From G965229615 sp965229615 (GTDB lineage: Bacteria > Pseudomonadota > Alphaproteobacteria > Rickettsiales > Midichloriaceae): 64,000 bases of DNA. Shown piece by piece: positions 62,949 to 64,000 of the stretch (positions are counted from its first letter, which is position 1; each line of letters starts with the position of its first letter). The position numbers and the translations under genes are program-made. Below the pieces are notes generated by a model that was not told the DNA's origin, searched no databases, and worked only from the letters and a program-made list of their open reading frames with translations. The stretch spans positions 992,001 through 1,056,000 of the forward strand of contig OZ245890.1 in NCBI GenBank assembly GCA_965229615.1, in the 5' to 3' direction.

Positions 62949-63971
62949 ATGCTTAAAATAGCGATCAATGGGTTTGGAAGAATAGGAAGGTGCATTGCGA
63001 GGGTTTATGCTGAGATGCAATACCATGAGAAATCGATGATGCAAATAGTAGCTCTTAACAGCAATGAATTGGTGCCGGAAACTGCAGCATATATGCTGAA
63101 ATATGACTCAGTGCACGGTAAAATGAACAATGATGTAAAGGTGAAAAATAAATGTGTAGATTGGGGTGATGGTGATGTTGAAATATTAGGGTGTTCGGAT
63201 TTAAAGAGTTTGAACTGGGCTAAACATAATGTGGATTTGGTTTTGGAATGTAGTGGTGCTTTTCGTACAAAAGATGAAGTAGTACAACATATAATAAGTG
63301 GTGCTAAGAACGTTATAGTATCAGCACCATGTAAAAACGCTGATGCTACAATAGTGATAGGGGTGAATGAGAATATTTTATATGACTTGAATGAAGTAGA
63401 AGGTAAAGTATTGTCAGTTGGTTCATGTACAACAAATTGCTTGGCACCCGTCATTAAGATTTTACATGAGGAAATAGGCATTGAGAGCGCATTCATGACA
63501 ACAGTGCATGCATGTACAAATGATCAAAGTATACTTGATTCAAGACATGGTGATATGCGCAGAGGTAGGGCTGCTGCAATGTCGATGATTCCAACATCCA
63601 CTGGTGCTGCGAAAATGATAGGAGAGATTATACCATCATTAAATGGCAAAATTGATGGTATTGCTGTGAGGGTACCTGTTCCAAATGTATCAATGATAGA
63701 TTTGACATTCAATGCTTCGAGAATGACATCAGTTGATGAAATCAACCAGATTATAAAGTGCTATGTTAGTGTGATACCAAGTATTTTGTATGTTAGTAAT
63801 GAAGAATTAGTGTCAGTAGACTTTAATCATATGCCATATAGTGCAATATTTGATATGACTCAGACAAGAGTTATTAGTGATAAGTTATGCAGGGTGGTTG
63901 CATGGTATGATAATGAGTGGGGATTTGCACACAGGATGTTGGATTTATGTAAGATGATGCAATGTAACTAA
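62949..63971 (+). CDS. gap: Glyceraldehyde-3-phosphate dehydrogenase
   Basis: GAPDH interconverts glyceraldehyde 3-phosphate and 1,3-bisphosphoglycerate. The 340-residue protein has the NAD fold KIAINGFGRIGRCIARVYAE, the catalytic site VGSCTTNCLAP near residue 160 with Cys followed by TTN, the His region MTTVHACTNDQSI, RGRAAAMSMIPTSTGAAK, and WYDNEWGFAHR. Several Rickettsiales keep it for gluconeogenic use while Rickettsia species have lost it. Confidence 0.96.
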   Translation: MLKIAINGFGRIGRCIARVYAEMQYHEKSMMQIVALNSNELVPETAAYMLKYDSVHGKMNNDVKVKNKCVDWGDGDVEILGCSDLKSLNWAKHNVDLVLECSGAFRTKDEVVQHIISGAKNVIVSAPCKNADATIVIGVNENILYDLNEVEGKVLSVGSCTTNCLAPVIKILHEEIGIESAFMTTVHACTNDQSILDSRHGDMRRGRAAAMSMIPTSTGAAKMIGEIIPSLNGKIDGIAVRVPVPNVSMIDLTFNASRMTSVDEINQIIKCYVSVIPSILYVSNEELVSVDFNHMPYSAIFDMTQTRVISDKLCRVVAWYDNEWGFAHRMLDLCKMMQCN

Positions 63972-64000
63972 AAGTATTATATGTTAAATGACGTTATAAC

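Noticed and set aside
1..64000. CRISPR arrays, insertion-sequence transposases or prophage modules.
   Set aside because: No regularly spaced repeats, no transposase or integrase genes and no phage structural genes are visible anywhere in the window.

Overview
The window looks like a chromosomal segment of an obligately intracellular alphaproteobacterium of the order Rickettsiales. The DNA is AT-rich, and the core genes are Rickettsiales-like: hscBA without the rest of isc, nuoJKLMN separated from the rest of nuo, rseP-bamA, htpG, tgt, a DUF2659/YfgM-like protein, a PEP-synthetase/PPDK regulator, and an intradiol-dioxygenase-like lipoprotein. Retained gap (GAPDH), plsX, uppS and several small secreted proteins fit a Midichloriaceae- or Anaplasmataceae-like lineage better than Rickettsia itself. 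That family assignment is inference; no rRNA is present to test it.

Layout. 0-11.6 kb is core: rsfS, a TPR membrane protein and uppS (minus), an amino-acid permease, hscB-hscA, ppsR, grpE, a decayed MazG-like gene, nhaA, a PAP2 phosphatase and plsX. 11.6-13.8 kb holds a GC-richer structured intergenic stretch and two divergent orphan genes of unknown function. A ubiH-like hydroxylase follows. 15.1-28.4 kb is an accessory island with a different gene vocabulary. Its plus-strand part has a GNAT, an SDR relic and an overlapping exporter-GNAT-aminoglycoside-kinase-like operon. Its minus-strand part has a DUF5993-DsbB pair, an MBL hydrolase, a PAF-acetylhydrolase-like lipase, a class C beta-lactamase-like hydrolase, a GNAT and a methyltransferase-M61 peptidase fusion, then HAD and HipA relics with an intact HipB-like regulator. 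Truncated rhodanese and AEC genes, a 62-bp direct repeat and another GNAT complete it. The island stops at tRNA-Ser/tRNA-Thr, followed by a CatB-like acyltransferase and tRNA-Arg.

29.6-44 kb is core again: rluB-like, tgt, htpG, an NTF2-like protein, then nuoJ-K-[GNAT]-L-M-N and secY-adk on the minus strand. 44-46.6 kb carries a zinc-ribbon membrane protein and two tandem paralogues of an undescribed helical family. 46.5-64 kb has an ABC ATPase, tRNA-Cys, rpsU, cysS, elbB, small exported proteins, a thioredoxin-fold protein, rseP, bamA, tRNA-Thr, ftsK, ccmA, rplY, a FlhB C-domain protein, rho, an exported protein with exact 16-residue repeats, and gap.

Together the core genes supply respiration (complex I membrane arm, ubiquinone), envelope building (uppS, plsX, bamA, rseP, secY), protein quality control (grpE, hscBA, htpG) and translation. 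The most unusual items are the chimeric methyltransferase-M61 gene, an HscA without its lid, an HscB with a eukaryote-like zinc finger, an FtsK without its gamma domain, the tandem paralogues, the 16-residue-repeat protein, and the structured RNA-like element after plsX.
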